DNA of 64,000 nucleotides from Adlercreutzia agrestimuris (GTDB lineage: Bacteria > Actinomycetota > Coriobacteriia > Coriobacteriales > Eggerthellaceae), in assembly GCF_943193125.1 (NCBI RefSeq), contig NZ_CALPCX010000003.1, forward strand, positions 124,001 through 188,000. The letters are read 5' to 3'. Under the pieces are notes generated by a model. The model ran no database searches, was not told the origin of the DNA, and saw only the letters and a program-made list of their open reading frames with translations. Below, piece by piece: positions 26,923 through 36,333 of this stretch (its first letter is position 1; each line of letters begins with the position of its first letter). The translations under genes and the position numbers were made by a program.

Positions 26923-26992
26923 GGAATTTTAAGCAAATAAAACTGATAGAATGGCAAGGCACGCAAGCGTCTTGTGCATTTGAAACTACATA

Positions 26993-27030
26993 AGAGCCGC
27001 GAGCATTTATGCAAGCGGCTCTCTTATTTC
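26993..27030 (+). terminator. Terminator of the ech operon
   Basis: AGAGCCGC at 26993-27000 pairs exactly with GCGGCTCT at 27015-27022, followed by CTTATTTCTC. It lies between echF and the ribosome site of pgsA. Confidence 0.8.
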
Positions 27031-27056
27031 TCTCGCTTAAGTACCAAGGAACGAAT

Positions 27057-27731
27057 ATGGCCTCACACCATCAGACAACGCAATCTCGTACTGAAAACGT
27101 AACTAATAGGGTCTTTACAGTGGCCAATGTTATTTCGTTTTTGCGTCTTTGTTTGGTTCCGGTCTTTTTTGTACTCCTTTTCAACGATCAAAACATTGCT
27201 GCTACCTTAGTGTTTGCATTTGCAGCTGCAACGGATTTTTTGGATGGACAGATTGCGCGACGCACGCATACCGTCTCAAGACTTGGTCAATTGCTTGATC
27301 CCGCTATTGACCGCATTTTGATGGTTTCTGGAGTGCTTGGCGTCTTTCTTATGGAGCGAATCCCGTTGTGGATTATTATTTTGGTGGTAGCTCGCGACGC
27401 TTTCTTATTAATTGGCGGCGCAATTCTTATTAAACGCTACCATATTCGCGTTCCTGTAATTTATCCAGGTAAATTTGCAACGACATTCTTGTTTATTGGT
27501 TTCGCTGGACTTTTACTCAATATGCCTCTGCTGCCAGGACTGGGTCTAACTGATGTATCGTGGCTTCCAGGGTTTAATGCGCAAAGCTGCTCGTGGGGAA
27601 TTTGGTTTGTTTATGTTGGCTTAGTTTTAGCTATTATTACTACTATATATTACTGCGTTTCAGCTTATAAACAGCTCAAAGTGTTAAAGGCAAAAGGACG
27701 CTCAAGCACCTCATCAGATAAGGGCGAATGA
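27057..27731 (+). CDS. pgsA: CDP-alcohol phosphatidyltransferase (PgsA-like)
   Basis: A membrane enzyme of 224 residues. The CDP-alcohol phosphotransferase signature with its aspartates spans ATDFLDGQIARR to LGQLLDPAIDR near residues 60-90. Most similar in layout to phosphatidylglycerophosphate synthase, which makes the precursor of phosphatidylglycerol and cardiolipin; the acceptor alcohol is inferred. The ATG at 27057 has CCAAGGAACG before it; an earlier ATG at 27009 lies in the terminator. Its stop overlaps the next start (ATGA). Confidence 0.9.
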   Translation: MASHHQTTQSRTENVTNRVFTVANVISFLRLCLVPVFFVLLFNDQNIAATLVFAFAAATDFLDGQIARRTHTVSRLGQLLDPAIDRILMVSGVLGVFLMERIPLWIIILVVARDAFLLIGGAILIKRYHIRVPVIYPGKFATTFLFIGFAGLLLNMPLLPGLGLTDVSWLPGFNAQSCSWGIWFVYVGLVLAIITTIYYCVSAYKQLKVLKAKGRSSTSSDKGE

Positions 27732-29827
27732 CATCTATGCCTACTAAGCGAACGCAACCAAAACCATCAGTAAAGAAAAAGGCTGTTAAGTCAGTTTCAA
27801 AAAAACCTGCGCAAAAGAAGGTCGTTTCTCAAAAGAACACCGCGCAGAAACCTTCTATAAAATCACGCAAAACATGTTCACCCAAAAACAAAAGCGCTGC
27901 TCACAATCTTGCACAAACCTCTCGCAAGCGTGTCAAAGTTGCTCTTGTTGCAGCTGCTTTGGTGCTTTTAGGTGTAGGGATAGCTTTCGGTGTAGATTAT
28001 TCACAAAATGCAAACCGTGCTTATCCCGGTGTTTATATTGGTGATGTTTCGGTTGGAGGCAAAACAGAAGCTGAAATTGAAGAGTTGCTTGCTGAAAGAT
28101 ATTCAAGCAATACTAATGAAGTGCCTATAGTTGTCTTTGCAAGCGAAGAGGCTCGTATGCAAGCAAGCCCTGAGGATGCCTACCAAGAAGCTCTTTTGGC
28201 TGAGCAAATAAGTGTTGAAGAAGATCAGAATTCTCGTCAATTTTGGCAAACCACCACTCAGGATTTGGGAATATCTTTAGATACCGCATCGCTTGCGCAA
28301 GAAGCTCTTTCTATTGGACGCTCTTGTGGTGGAATAGCTACAAGAATTGATGCCGCTCAAAATGGCTATGTTATAGAACCGCGTTTTAACTATGATGAAA
28401 GTGCTTTCGATGAATTCCTCATTTCAATTAATGCAGCACTGGGAACACAAACTGTTGAAAGCGATATTACTGTTGAAGGTGGTGTGGCATATCCGTATGA
28501 AGGGCAAGATGGTTATCTTGTCAAAAAAGATAGTCTTAAGCGCGAGATCAATACAAGCCTACAGGGCACACAAATTGACTCAATTGACCTTGTTGCTCAA
28601 CTTGAAGATGCACCTTTTCATATTACCTATGAGCAGGCATCAACTGTGGCAGATGAGGTTACACATGCACTCCGTAACGGAGTGGTGTTTACCAGTAATG
28701 GTGTAGATGTTTCTTTCAGTGCAGACGAGGTTGGTTCATGGATTAGCACACATGCTGATGAGGCCGAAAATGGATGGGTGCTTCAACCAAATATCAATGT
28801 TGATAAAGCACATGATGCAATTATCGCTCAAGCTCATCAATTTGGTTATGAAAAGCCTTCGGCCGTTCACTTCATCAACACCAACACTCATACAGTAAGC
28901 GTTGAAACTGATAACGCTGCTTCGCTTCCGCTTACCTCAGAAGCGGTATCATCTTTAGATGATGCGTTATTCGGTACTCAAGGTAAAGCCTTCGGCTTAT
29001 CTGATTATGAAGACTCAGCAGTGGTTGTAGAGCTTCCGTTTGAAGATTCTCTTACAACTCTCACGCTTGATGAGGCAATAGATCATGGACTCATATGTGT
29101 CATTTCGCGGTTTACTACTGCCTATACAACAGGAGTTGGTACAGAAAATCGTAATCATAATATCGAACTGGTTTCGTCGCTTTTAAATAACTCTGTCATT
29201 CCTTCTCAAGCAAGCTGGTCCTTTAATGGTACGGCAGGCGAGTGTAATGAGGCGGCTGGATTTCTGGATGCTGGAGCCATTGTAGATGGAGAATATGCAT
29301 CAGAATTTGGAGGCGGCATTTGCCAAGTTGCAACTACGATCTTTAATGCGGTATTTGAGTCAGGTTTTCCAGTTGATCGTCGTTATAACCATAGCCTTTA
29401 CATGGCCAGTTATCCAGCCGGTCGAGATGCTGCAGTTAGTTGGCCTGACCTAGATTTGATATGGACTAACGATTCGCAAAGTGAAGTTCTTTTGACGGTA
29501 ACCTGTGACAGTGGTGCTCTTACCGCTACGTTATATGGAGTTGACCCAGGCTATAGCGTCACTTCTGAGACGAGTGAATGGGAAGAAGGCAAAGAATATT
29601 CAACGCGAACTGAACTGGACGAGACTCTTGCACCGAATACCAGTTATACAAAAACGCGTGGTGTTGACGGTAGTAAAATTTCTGTGACCCGTTCAGTGAT
29701 GGATGAAAAAGGATCGCTCATTCGCAAAGATTTATTTGTTTCTATATATGAGCCAGTAACCGAGGTAATTGTTGAGGGGCCAAAAGATCAGGACGAAGAC
29801 TCTGAGGAAATTGATAAGAAAAGCTGA
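27728..29827 (+). CDS. VanW-family cell-envelope protein with G5-like C-terminus
   Basis: A 699-residue protein. A very basic cytoplasmic N-terminus (1-70) is followed by one transmembrane helix (about 70-90) and an extracytoplasmic region with peptidoglycan-binding-like repeats beginning YPGVYIGDVSVGG. The VanW domain is at about 470-610 (SWSFNGTAGECNEAAGF, GGGICQVATTIFNAVFESG). The C-terminal 80 residues resemble a G5 domain. VanW occurs in vancomycin-resistance clusters but its biochemical role is unknown. No vanHAX genes are nearby, so it is probably a cell-wall housekeeping protein. It overlaps pgsA by four bases. Confidence 0.87.
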   Translation: MTSMPTKRTQPKPSVKKKAVKSVSKKPAQKKVVSQKNTAQKPSIKSRKTCSPKNKSAAHNLAQTSRKRVKVALVAAALVLLGVGIAFGVDYSQNANRAYPGVYIGDVSVGGKTEAEIEELLAERYSSNTNEVPIVVFASEEARMQASPEDAYQEALLAEQISVEEDQNSRQFWQTTTQDLGISLDTASLAQEALSIGRSCGGIATRIDAAQNGYVIEPRFNYDESAFDEFLISINAALGTQTVESDITVEGGVAYPYEGQDGYLVKKDSLKREINTSLQGTQIDSIDLVAQLEDAPFHITYEQASTVADEVTHALRNGVVFTSNGVDVSFSADEVGSWISTHADEAENGWVLQPNINVDKAHDAIIAQAHQFGYEKPSAVHFINTNTHTVSVETDNAASLPLTSEAVSSLDDALFGTQGKAFGLSDYEDSAVVVELPFEDSLTTLTLDEAIDHGLICVISRFTTAYTTGVGTENRNHNIELVSSLLNNSVIPSQASWSFNGTAGECNEAAGFLDAGAIVDGEYASEFGGGICQVATTIFNAVFESGFPVDRRYNHSLYMASYPAGRDAAVSWPDLDLIWTNDSQSEVLLTVTCDSGALTATLYGVDPGYSVTSETSEWEEGKEYSTRTELDETLAPNTSYTKTRGVDGSKISVTRSVMDEKGSLIRKDLFVSIYEPVTEVIVEGPKDQDEDSEEIDKKS

Positions 29828-31149
29828 TGGAGAGAGAGGCAATTGTGTATTTCCAACCAGAAATTGAAACTATGCCACGTGATGAGTTGCGCGATTTACA
29901 ACTTGAGCGTATGAAGAACAGCTTTCGTCATGCATTTGAAAATGTTGAACACTATCAGCAAACATTTGCTGAAGCAGGTGTAACTCCAGATGACCTTGAA
30001 TCGCTTGATGACTTATCAAAGTTTCCCTTTCTAACAAAACAGGATATGCGTGATGCGTACCCAACAAACCTATTTGCCGTTCCTAATAAGGATGTTGCTC
30101 GAATCCATGCATCATCTGGCACAACTGGACAAGCAACCGTTGTCGGCCATACCGCAGAAGACCTTAAGAATTGGGGCGATTGTTTTGCGCGTGGCATCGG
30201 TATGGTAGGTGGTTCTGCTGATTCAACCCTGCAAGTATCATATGGCTATGGTTTGTTTACCGGTGGTTTAGGTGCTCATGCTGGTGGTGAATCTATCGGC
30301 TGTACCGTTATTCCAACTTCATCAGGAAACACCAAACGTCAAATCCAGATGATGAAAGATCTTAAAACTGACATTTTGGCATGTACACCCTCATATGCAC
30401 TTCTTATTGCAGATACTGCAATTGAGATGGGTTATGACCCTGCAACAGAATTTCAAATCTCAGCAGTTATCTGCGGCGCTGAACCCGCTTCGCAGAACAT
30501 GAAAGATGAGATTGCTGAAAAACTAGGTGTGCAATATTGTGATGTGTATGGACTCTCAGAAGTTATGGGTCCGGGTGTTGCAATGGAGTGTGCGGAAAAG
30601 GGCGGCATTCATATTGCTGAAGACCAATTCTATTGCGAGATCATCAATCCTGAAACACTTGAGCCTGTAGAGGTAGGAGAGTGGGGAGAGCTCGTCATTA
30701 CCACTCTTACGCGTCAAGCAACGCCACTAGTTCGCTATCGCACACGAGATGTTACTCGTATTATCGAGGAGCCTTGTGCTTGTGGTCGCACGCATCGCAA
30801 GATTGATTATTTGCGCGGTCGCACCGACGACATGCTTATTATTCGAGGTGTTAATGTATTCCCATCTCAAATTGAGCAAGTCATTACTGAGTTCCCTGAG
30901 ATTGCAACGCAGTACCAAATCGTTCTAACCACTAAAGGTCCGCTTGATCATGTAGAGCTTCAAGTTGAAACGGTGCCGGAATTCCCCATTGACGAGATTC
31001 GCAAACTTGAGGAGCTTAAGGCGCGTCTTGGTGCAGAATTGAAGAGTAATCTACAAGTTTCTGTTGACATTAAGCTGGTAGAACCAAAGACTATCGAACG
31101 TAGTGAAGGCAAAGCAAAACGCATTATTGATCTGCGAGAAGGGAAATAA
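29827..31149 (+). CDS. paaK: Phenylacetate-CoA ligase (first copy)
   Basis: An AMP-forming adenylate enzyme, 440 residues, making aryl-acetyl-CoA from aryl acid, ATP and CoA. The phosphate loop ASSGTTG is near residues 96-102. The adenylate motif YGLSEVMGPG and the hinge region GRTDDMLIIRGVNVFPSQIE are seen. The ATG at 29827 overlaps the previous stop. A GTG at 29845, preceded by AGAGAGG, would give MYFQPEIETMPR, nearer the family N-terminus. It is followed two bases later by a tandem-ACT protein, a pairing repeated at 35896-37700. Confidence 0.92.
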   Translation: MEREAIVYFQPEIETMPRDELRDLQLERMKNSFRHAFENVEHYQQTFAEAGVTPDDLESLDDLSKFPFLTKQDMRDAYPTNLFAVPNKDVARIHASSGTTGQATVVGHTAEDLKNWGDCFARGIGMVGGSADSTLQVSYGYGLFTGGLGAHAGGESIGCTVIPTSSGNTKRQIQMMKDLKTDILACTPSYALLIADTAIEMGYDPATEFQISAVICGAEPASQNMKDEIAEKLGVQYCDVYGLSEVMGPGVAMECAEKGGIHIAEDQFYCEIINPETLEPVEVGEWGELVITTLTRQATPLVRYRTRDVTRIIEEPCACGRTHRKIDYLRGRTDDMLIIRGVNVFPSQIEQVITEFPEIATQYQIVLTTKGPLDHVELQVETVPEFPIDEIRKLEELKARLGAELKSNLQVSVDIKLVEPKTIERSEGKAKRIIDLREGK

Positions 31150-31150
31150 T

Positions 31151-31579
31151 ATGCTAGCGCAACTAACCGTCTTTTTAGAGAATGAAAAAGGTCGTCTTGC
31201 TGCGGCATGTCGTGCAATTTCTGATGCAGGTTCAAATATGCACACGCTCGTTGTCGCGGATACTGCAGATTTTGGTGTAGCTCGTATGCTCTGTGACAAT
31301 CCTGAGAAGTGTGCAGAAGTTTTGCGTGAGCAAGGCTGGCGTGCAGCAGTGTCTCCTGTCCTAGGTGTTCGCGTACCAAATGTTCCGGGTGGACTTGCGC
31401 AAATGCTAGAATTCTTAGATGAGATTGATGTCAATGTTGAGTATGGTTACTGTATTACCTTAAGCAACGAATCGGCTGTTGACATCTTTAAAGTAAGCGA
31501 CGATGGCACGGTTGAAGCCCGCCTTGAACAAGCGGGATTTGAGATCGTAGCTCCGGAGGATATCTATACCATTGACTAA
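31151..31579 (+). CDS. Tandem ACT-domain protein (first copy)
   Basis: A 142-residue protein of two ACT domains (about 1-70 and 71-140), with MLAQLTVFLENEKGRLAAACRAI beginning the first and VPNVPGGLAQMLEFLDE beginning the second. ACT domains bind amino acids. Its place after paaK suggests it senses an aromatic amino acid and adjusts the ligase or IOR, but no catalytic domain is attached. The ATG at 31151 follows the paaK stop immediately; it overlaps the next gene by eight bases. Confidence 0.9.
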   Translation: MLAQLTVFLENEKGRLAAACRAISDAGSNMHTLVVADTADFGVARMLCDNPEKCAEVLREQGWRAAVSPVLGVRVPNVPGGLAQMLEFLDEIDVNVEYGYCITLSNESAVDIFKVSDDGTVEARLEQAGFEIVAPEDIYTID

Positions 31580-32993
31580 AGTAACATCACAATACTTACC
31601 GAGCTTGCGCGTACGCGTTTTGGCGTGCGCGCTTGCGCTCGTTTTGCTTTGCGCAACTTCATTTGTTTCTACAACTGATGCTTTTGCTGATGTTCGCAAA
31701 GCTGACGTTATCTATGGTGAAACAGTTGATGCACGTGGTCTTGCTGTAGCACAATGTCCCAGCATCGATGCAAATTTTGCCATGGTTATGGACGCGCAAG
31801 GAACTATCTATTTTGAGCGTAATGCTTTTACGGCGGCGCAAATTGCATCAATTACTAAAGTGATGACTGCTGTAGTTGCACTTGATGCTATCAACGAAGG
31901 TCTTGTAAGCCTTGACACACCCGTAAGCGTATCTTCGGCTGCGGCATATGTTGGCGAATCAAGTGCTGGCCTGCAAGAGGGCGATACTATGGATATGGCT
32001 ACCGCACTTAAAGCTTTACTGGTTCCTTCGGGAAATGATGCTGCTGTGGCCATTGCAGAGACAGTTGGGCAAGCATTAATAAATGCTGGTCAAAGCACTA
32101 ACGCTGACCCTGAAAGCGCATTTGTTGAAGCCATGAATTCTAAGGCACAAGAGATTGGATGCACCGATTCGGTTTATGAGAATCCCCATGGTCTAGATTT
32201 TGATGAGCATGCTGGAAACCTTCATTCAACTGCTTCAGATATTGCCAAACTTATTCAATATGCCATGAAAAATGATCTGTTTCGTGAGGATGTAGCGCTT
32301 GGTGACACTACTATTACTGTGTCGCGTGATGGTCAGCCAACCGACGTTTTCTTGCAGGCTACTGATCAATTTATTAACTATAGTGACTATGCCATTGGTG
32401 TTAAAACTGGATTTACCGAACTTGCGGGTGCCTCGTTTGCAGGCGCTACCAACAAGGACGGTTTTGAGCTGTATGCAATAGTTTTAGACTCATCATCTGA
32501 AGAGCAGCGTTTTGTTGACGCTACAACCTTGACTGATTGGGTGTACGATCATTTGGTAGATTATCCTTTGGCGCATAGCGATCAAAATGTGACCATGAAC
32601 GGGCAGTCAGTTCCCCTTGTTGCAGAAGTTGCTTGTGAGAGTTGGATTGACAAAACTGTTCCTGCTACACTTGCTGATCCAGCTGCTGCGGTAGAAGTGT
32701 TTGACCTCAACGGCAACGTCAGTCAAGTTGTAGAGTTTAATGAGTTGACTGGTGACATTCATGTTGGCGATGTGGTTGGTACCATTACTTTTAAGCAACG
32801 GAATCAAACTATTGCTCAAATGGACCTTGTTGCTTGCCAAGATCAGCCTGCACCAAGCTTCTTTGAAGGTATTGGCATTTGGTGGGATAGGCTCTTTAGA
32901 GGCTTTTCTGGTCAACCGCAAGTAGCTCAATCGGTTGTGATTAATGAAACACCTTTTTTAGTAGATCGCTCGCAAACGCAAACCACTGAGTAG
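31572..32993 (+). CDS. D-alanyl-D-alanine carboxypeptidase (PBP5 type)
   Basis: A secreted or membrane-bound peptidoglycan carboxypeptidase of 473 residues. A signal peptide is seen at about 1-39 (ending TDAFAD). The active-site motifs are S93-I-T-K96, S153-G-N155 and K278-T-G. A beta-rich C-terminal domain follows, and the hydrophobic IGIWWDRLF near residue 437 could act as an amphipathic anchor. The start is TTG at 31572, supported by GGAGGA eleven bases upstream inside the ACT gene. Confidence 0.93.
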   Translation: MTKVTSQYLPSLRVRVLACALALVLLCATSFVSTTDAFADVRKADVIYGETVDARGLAVAQCPSIDANFAMVMDAQGTIYFERNAFTAAQIASITKVMTAVVALDAINEGLVSLDTPVSVSSAAAYVGESSAGLQEGDTMDMATALKALLVPSGNDAAVAIAETVGQALINAGQSTNADPESAFVEAMNSKAQEIGCTDSVYENPHGLDFDEHAGNLHSTASDIAKLIQYAMKNDLFREDVALGDTTITVSRDGQPTDVFLQATDQFINYSDYAIGVKTGFTELAGASFAGATNKDGFELYAIVLDSSSEEQRFVDATTLTDWVYDHLVDYPLAHSDQNVTMNGQSVPLVAEVACESWIDKTVPATLADPAAAVEVFDLNGNVSQVVEFNELTGDIHVGDVVGTITFKQRNQTIAQMDLVACQDQPAPSFFEGIGIWWDRLFRGFSGQPQVAQSVVINETPFLVDRSQTQTTE

Positions 32994-33054
32994 AGCGCTT
33001 CATACTGATTACTTTGTAAGCACTGAATCAAGACCAAGCATGGAGGGAATAGAT

Positions 33055-33492
33055 ATGTCGAAGCTTTGTCCAGTTTGCAACAGCCCTGTTGACGATCAAG
33101 CTAGCAGTTGTTCTTGCTGTGGTTTTAAATTCTTGGGCGCAACGCAGCAATTCAAGCCTATCTCTTTAGACGAATCTTTCGAGATTCCCGCAAATTCGCA
33201 TGCAAGCGCAACACTGCAGGTAGTTCGCGGACCTCAGACGGGGATTACCATTCCACTTACGCAAGAAACTATTACGATTGGTAGAAGTCCACAGTGCTCA
33301 CTCTTTCTCAATGATATGACTGTATCGCGTGAGCATGCCAGCGTATCTCCTGGTCATGGTGGCTATATTATTACCGATGACAATTCGTTTAACGGTGTAT
33401 GGGTCAACAACAAAAGTGTTGTTTCTCATTTACTTGCACCAGGCGACATTATTCAAATCGGTTCGTTTTGCTTGATTTATCAAGAGGACTAG
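33055..33492 (+). CDS. Zinc-ribbon and FHA-domain protein
   Basis: A 145-residue protein. An N-terminal zinc ribbon (CPVC at about 4-7, CSCC at about 19-22) precedes a forkhead-associated domain (about 60-140), with GRSPQCSLFLNDMTVSREHASV and the NSFNGVWVNNKSV turn intact for phosphothreonine binding. The partner kinase is not in the window. The ATG at 33055 is preferred over 33040 because GGAGGG lies between them. Probably a signalling adaptor for a Ser/Thr kinase. Confidence 0.9.
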   Translation: MSKLCPVCNSPVDDQASSCSCCGFKFLGATQQFKPISLDESFEIPANSHASATLQVVRGPQTGITIPLTQETITIGRSPQCSLFLNDMTVSREHASVSPGHGGYIITDDNSFNGVWVNNKSVVSHLLAPGDIIQIGSFCLIYQED

Positions 33493-33527
33493 GCAGTAAG
33501 CACGTACTTCTTTAAGGATTGTGACAT

Positions 33528-35276
33528 ATGGAACTACTTTCTGGAAATGAAGCTATAGCGCAAGGGGCATGGGAAGCAGGAGCTCACATTGGCGTTGCTT
33601 ATCCTGGTACACCCTCAACAGAAACACTTGAGGTCTTTTCAAAAAAAGAAGGCGTTTATGCCGAGTGGGCTGTCAACGAGAAGGTTGCTGTAGAAGTAGG
33701 GGTTGGTGCTTCAGCCGCTGGTGCGCGAGTGCTAACTACCATGAAACATGTTGGCGTAAATGTGGCAGCAGACCCACTTTTTACTGCGGCATATACTGGT
33801 GTTGGTGGCGGTTTGGTTGTTCTTGCTGCCGATGATCCTGGAATGTATTCATCTCAAAATGAGCAAGATTCTCATTGGTATGCTCGAGCTGCTTGTATTC
33901 CTATGTTGGATCCCGCGAATTCGCAGGAAGCACTTGACTATACGCGAGATGCTTTTGACCTCTCAGAAGAATTTGATGTTCCGGTCTTTATCCACTCAAC
34001 CGTACGAATTTCTCATACAAAAACTCCTGTTGAAACTGGTGTTCGCCAAGAGCATGAAATAAAACCTTATGAAAGCAATGCAGCTAAATGGGTCATGATG
34101 CCCGCATTCGCTAAACCGCGTCGTAAAGTGCAGCTTGAACGCATTGACACATTGAGAAGCTGGGTTGAAACATGCTCGTATAACAAGATAATATGGCGCT
34201 CCAAACAGGTCGGTGTTGTATGTGCAGGTGCTGTATTTGAGCATGTTATTGAAGCTCTACCAGAAGCCTCTGTCTTCAAACTTGGGGTAACATGGCCGCT
34301 TCCGCAAAATGCTCTAAAAACCTTTGCCGAGGGCGTAGAATCTCTCTATGTCATTGAAGAAGGATCTGAATATTTAACTGAGAGCGTTCGTGCATGCGGC
34401 GTAGAAGTGAGCGCTTTTGAATATCCACTTCCGCGTGATGGCGAGCTTTCCCCTGGTCTTATTCGGAAAGCTTTTGGATTAGGCGAGCCTACACATGCCG
34501 AAGCGCCACAAAATATTCCGCCACGTCCGCCTGCTCTTTGTGCAGGCTGCCCCCATCGTCTTTTTTTTAAGGAACTCTCACGCCTGAAGGCAATAATTAC
34601 TGGCGATATTGGATGTTACACCCTTGGTGCACTTCCACCACTGCAGGCTATGGATACTTGTGTTGATATGGGCGCATCAGTTTCTATGTCACATGGTTTT
34701 GAGTTGGCACTTTCGCATACAGACCACCGTCCGGTTGTTGGGGTTATTGGAGACTCTACTTTTGCTCATTCGGGTCTCTCTTCGCTTATTTCGACCGTAT
34801 ACAACAATGGCGGCGGCACTATTTGTATCCTTGACAATCGAACGACCGCAATGACGGGGCGTCAAGGCAACCCCTTTAATGGTCAAACGCTACAAAATCG
34901 TCCTTCACGTGAGCTAGACATAGAGGCGGTCGTACGAGCACTCGGTGTAAAAGATGTACGCCTTGTTGATCCAAATGATGCAAAAGCAGTTCGCAAGGCC
35001 CTCAAGGAAGCAACGTCAAATACTGAGCTTTCCGTAATTGTTTTCAAGAGCCCATGCGTTTTGATTGATCGTATTCGTAAACCAGCATATGTGGTGAGCG
35101 AGTCTTGCACCAGCTGCGGTGTTTGTTCAACGCTCGGATGTCCGGCAATTTCAAAAAGACCAGATACCGATCAAGCGCTCATAGATCCCTATCAATGTAT
35201 CGGGTGTGGCCAATGTGCGCAGTATTGTGCTTTTGGTGCCATCGTAACCTGCGAAGAAGGTGGTTTGAATGAGTAA
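33528..35276 (+). CDS. iorA: Indolepyruvate:ferredoxin oxidoreductase alpha subunit
   Basis: The thiamine-diphosphate subunit, 582 residues. With IorB it converts aryl pyruvates, CoA and oxidised ferredoxin to aryl-acetyl-CoA, CO2 and reduced ferredoxin, reversibly. The pyrimidine-binding domain is N-terminal, the TPP domain contains GDIGCYTLGALPPL and GDSTFAHSG, and two [4Fe-4S] motifs close the protein (CTSCGVC...C and CIGCGQCAQYC). AAGGATTGTG precedes the ATG. It overlaps iorB by eight bases. Confidence 0.96.
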   Translation: MELLSGNEAIAQGAWEAGAHIGVAYPGTPSTETLEVFSKKEGVYAEWAVNEKVAVEVGVGASAAGARVLTTMKHVGVNVAADPLFTAAYTGVGGGLVVLAADDPGMYSSQNEQDSHWYARAACIPMLDPANSQEALDYTRDAFDLSEEFDVPVFIHSTVRISHTKTPVETGVRQEHEIKPYESNAAKWVMMPAFAKPRRKVQLERIDTLRSWVETCSYNKIIWRSKQVGVVCAGAVFEHVIEALPEASVFKLGVTWPLPQNALKTFAEGVESLYVIEEGSEYLTESVRACGVEVSAFEYPLPRDGELSPGLIRKAFGLGEPTHAEAPQNIPPRPPALCAGCPHRLFFKELSRLKAIITGDIGCYTLGALPPLQAMDTCVDMGASVSMSHGFELALSHTDHRPVVGVIGDSTFAHSGLSSLISTVYNNGGGTICILDNRTTAMTGRQGNPFNGQTLQNRPSRELDIEAVVRALGVKDVRLVDPNDAKAVRKALKEATSNTELSVIVFKSPCVLIDRIRKPAYVVSESCTSCGVCSTLGCPAISKRPDTDQALIDPYQCIGCGQCAQYCAFGAIVTCEEGGLNE

Positions 35277-35850
35277 TGTAACGACGGTGTTGCTGTGCGG
35301 AGTTGGTGGACAAGGCACTATTTTGGCAGCCGATCTTCTTGCGCATACAGCCCTAGAATCAGGTTACGACGTAAAAGTTTCTGAAATACATGGTATGTCA
35401 CAGCGCGGCGGATCAGTCACTACCGTGGTTCGTTTTGGTACTGATGGCGTTGATTCCATGGTTTGTGACAAGGGATGCGCTGACTGCGTTGTTTCATTTG
35501 AGACTACCGAAGCGCTTCGCAACCTGCCCTTCGTGCGTGAAGATGGTTTTTTGTTAGTTGCCGATGAGACAATCCAGCCACTTCCTGTACTAATCGGCAA
35601 AGCAACTATGCCTGAAAACCCTTATGAGCAACTCCAAAAAGCACACGCTATGGTTATCCCTGCGGCACAGATTGCTGCAGATTTGGGCAGTCCTAAGTCA
35701 GTCAACGTAGTTTTGCTTGGTGCGCTGGCAACTCAATTAGATTTTGGGGTGGACGCATGGGAAAAGATTATCTCGAAACGCGTTCCACCCAAAACTGTAG
35801 AAAAGAACCTGGCAGCATTTCGCGAAGGTTATACGCACGCAGCTCAATAG
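35269..35850 (+). CDS. iorB: Indolepyruvate:ferredoxin oxidoreductase beta subunit
   Basis: The gamma-type (POR/KOR gamma) subunit, 193 residues, beginning with the family motif LLCGVGGQGTILAADLLA and containing HGMSQRGGSVTTVVRFG. It completes the IOR heterodimer with iorA, with which it overlaps. The pair is followed by a tandem-ACT protein and a second phenylacetate-CoA ligase. Confidence 0.95.
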   Translation: MSNVTTVLLCGVGGQGTILAADLLAHTALESGYDVKVSEIHGMSQRGGSVTTVVRFGTDGVDSMVCDKGCADCVVSFETTEALRNLPFVREDGFLLVADETIQPLPVLIGKATMPENPYEQLQKAHAMVIPAAQIAADLGSPKSVNVVLLGALATQLDFGVDAWEKIISKRVPPKTVEKNLAAFREGYTHAAQ

Positions 35851-35895
35851 GGTATAAACGCACCTAATGCTATCAAGACGCTGAGAGGAACTACT

Positions 35896-36333
35896 ATGAG
35901 TGTAAAGCAAATTAGTGTTTTTATGGAAAGTAGGCCGGGTCATATGGGCCGGGTGCTCACTGCTTTTGAGCAGGCACATATTAACGTTCGTGGTTTCAGC
36001 GCTTCTGATACTGGCGATTACGGCATCGTTCGTTTTATTGTTGATAAGCCCGAAGCTGCACTTGAAGTACTCCAGGAACGCGGAGCAGCTGCAAAGATGA
36101 CTGATATCTTGTGCGTTCGTCTTGATGATAAACCTGGTGAACTTGCACGTGTCATGAGCGTGTTTGCCGCGTGCCAGATAAACGTCATCTACAGCTATTC
36201 GCTCATTTCAACATATATTGCACTCAATGTTGACGACATTGCGCATGCAGAAGCGTTGTTGGCAAACGAGCCTATCGTCATGGTGAATCAAGAAGAACTT
36301 GTTTTTCCTATTTTGGTTGAAGAGGATAAATAA
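35896..36333 (+). CDS. Tandem ACT-domain protein (second copy)
   Basis: A 145-residue double-ACT protein, similar in layout to the one at 31151-31579 (VFMESRPGHMGRVLTAFEQ begins domain one, LDDKPGELARVMSVF domain two). GAGAGGAAC precedes the ATG. Its stop overlaps the start of the second paaK (TAATG), so the two are made together. Likely an amino-acid sensor for the IOR/PaaK pathway; ligand unknown. Confidence 0.9.
   Translation: MSVKQISVFMESRPGHMGRVLTAFEQAHINVRGFSASDTGDYGIVRFIVDKPEAALEVLQERGAAAKMTDILCVRLDDKPGELARVMSVFAACQINVIYSYSLISTYIALNVDDIAHAEALLANEPIVMVNQEELVFPILVEEDK

Noticed and set aside
27728..29827. Vancomycin-resistance cluster suggested by the VanW domain
   Set aside because: No vanH, ligase or vanX genes are nearby; VanW alone is common in Gram-positive cell-wall proteins.
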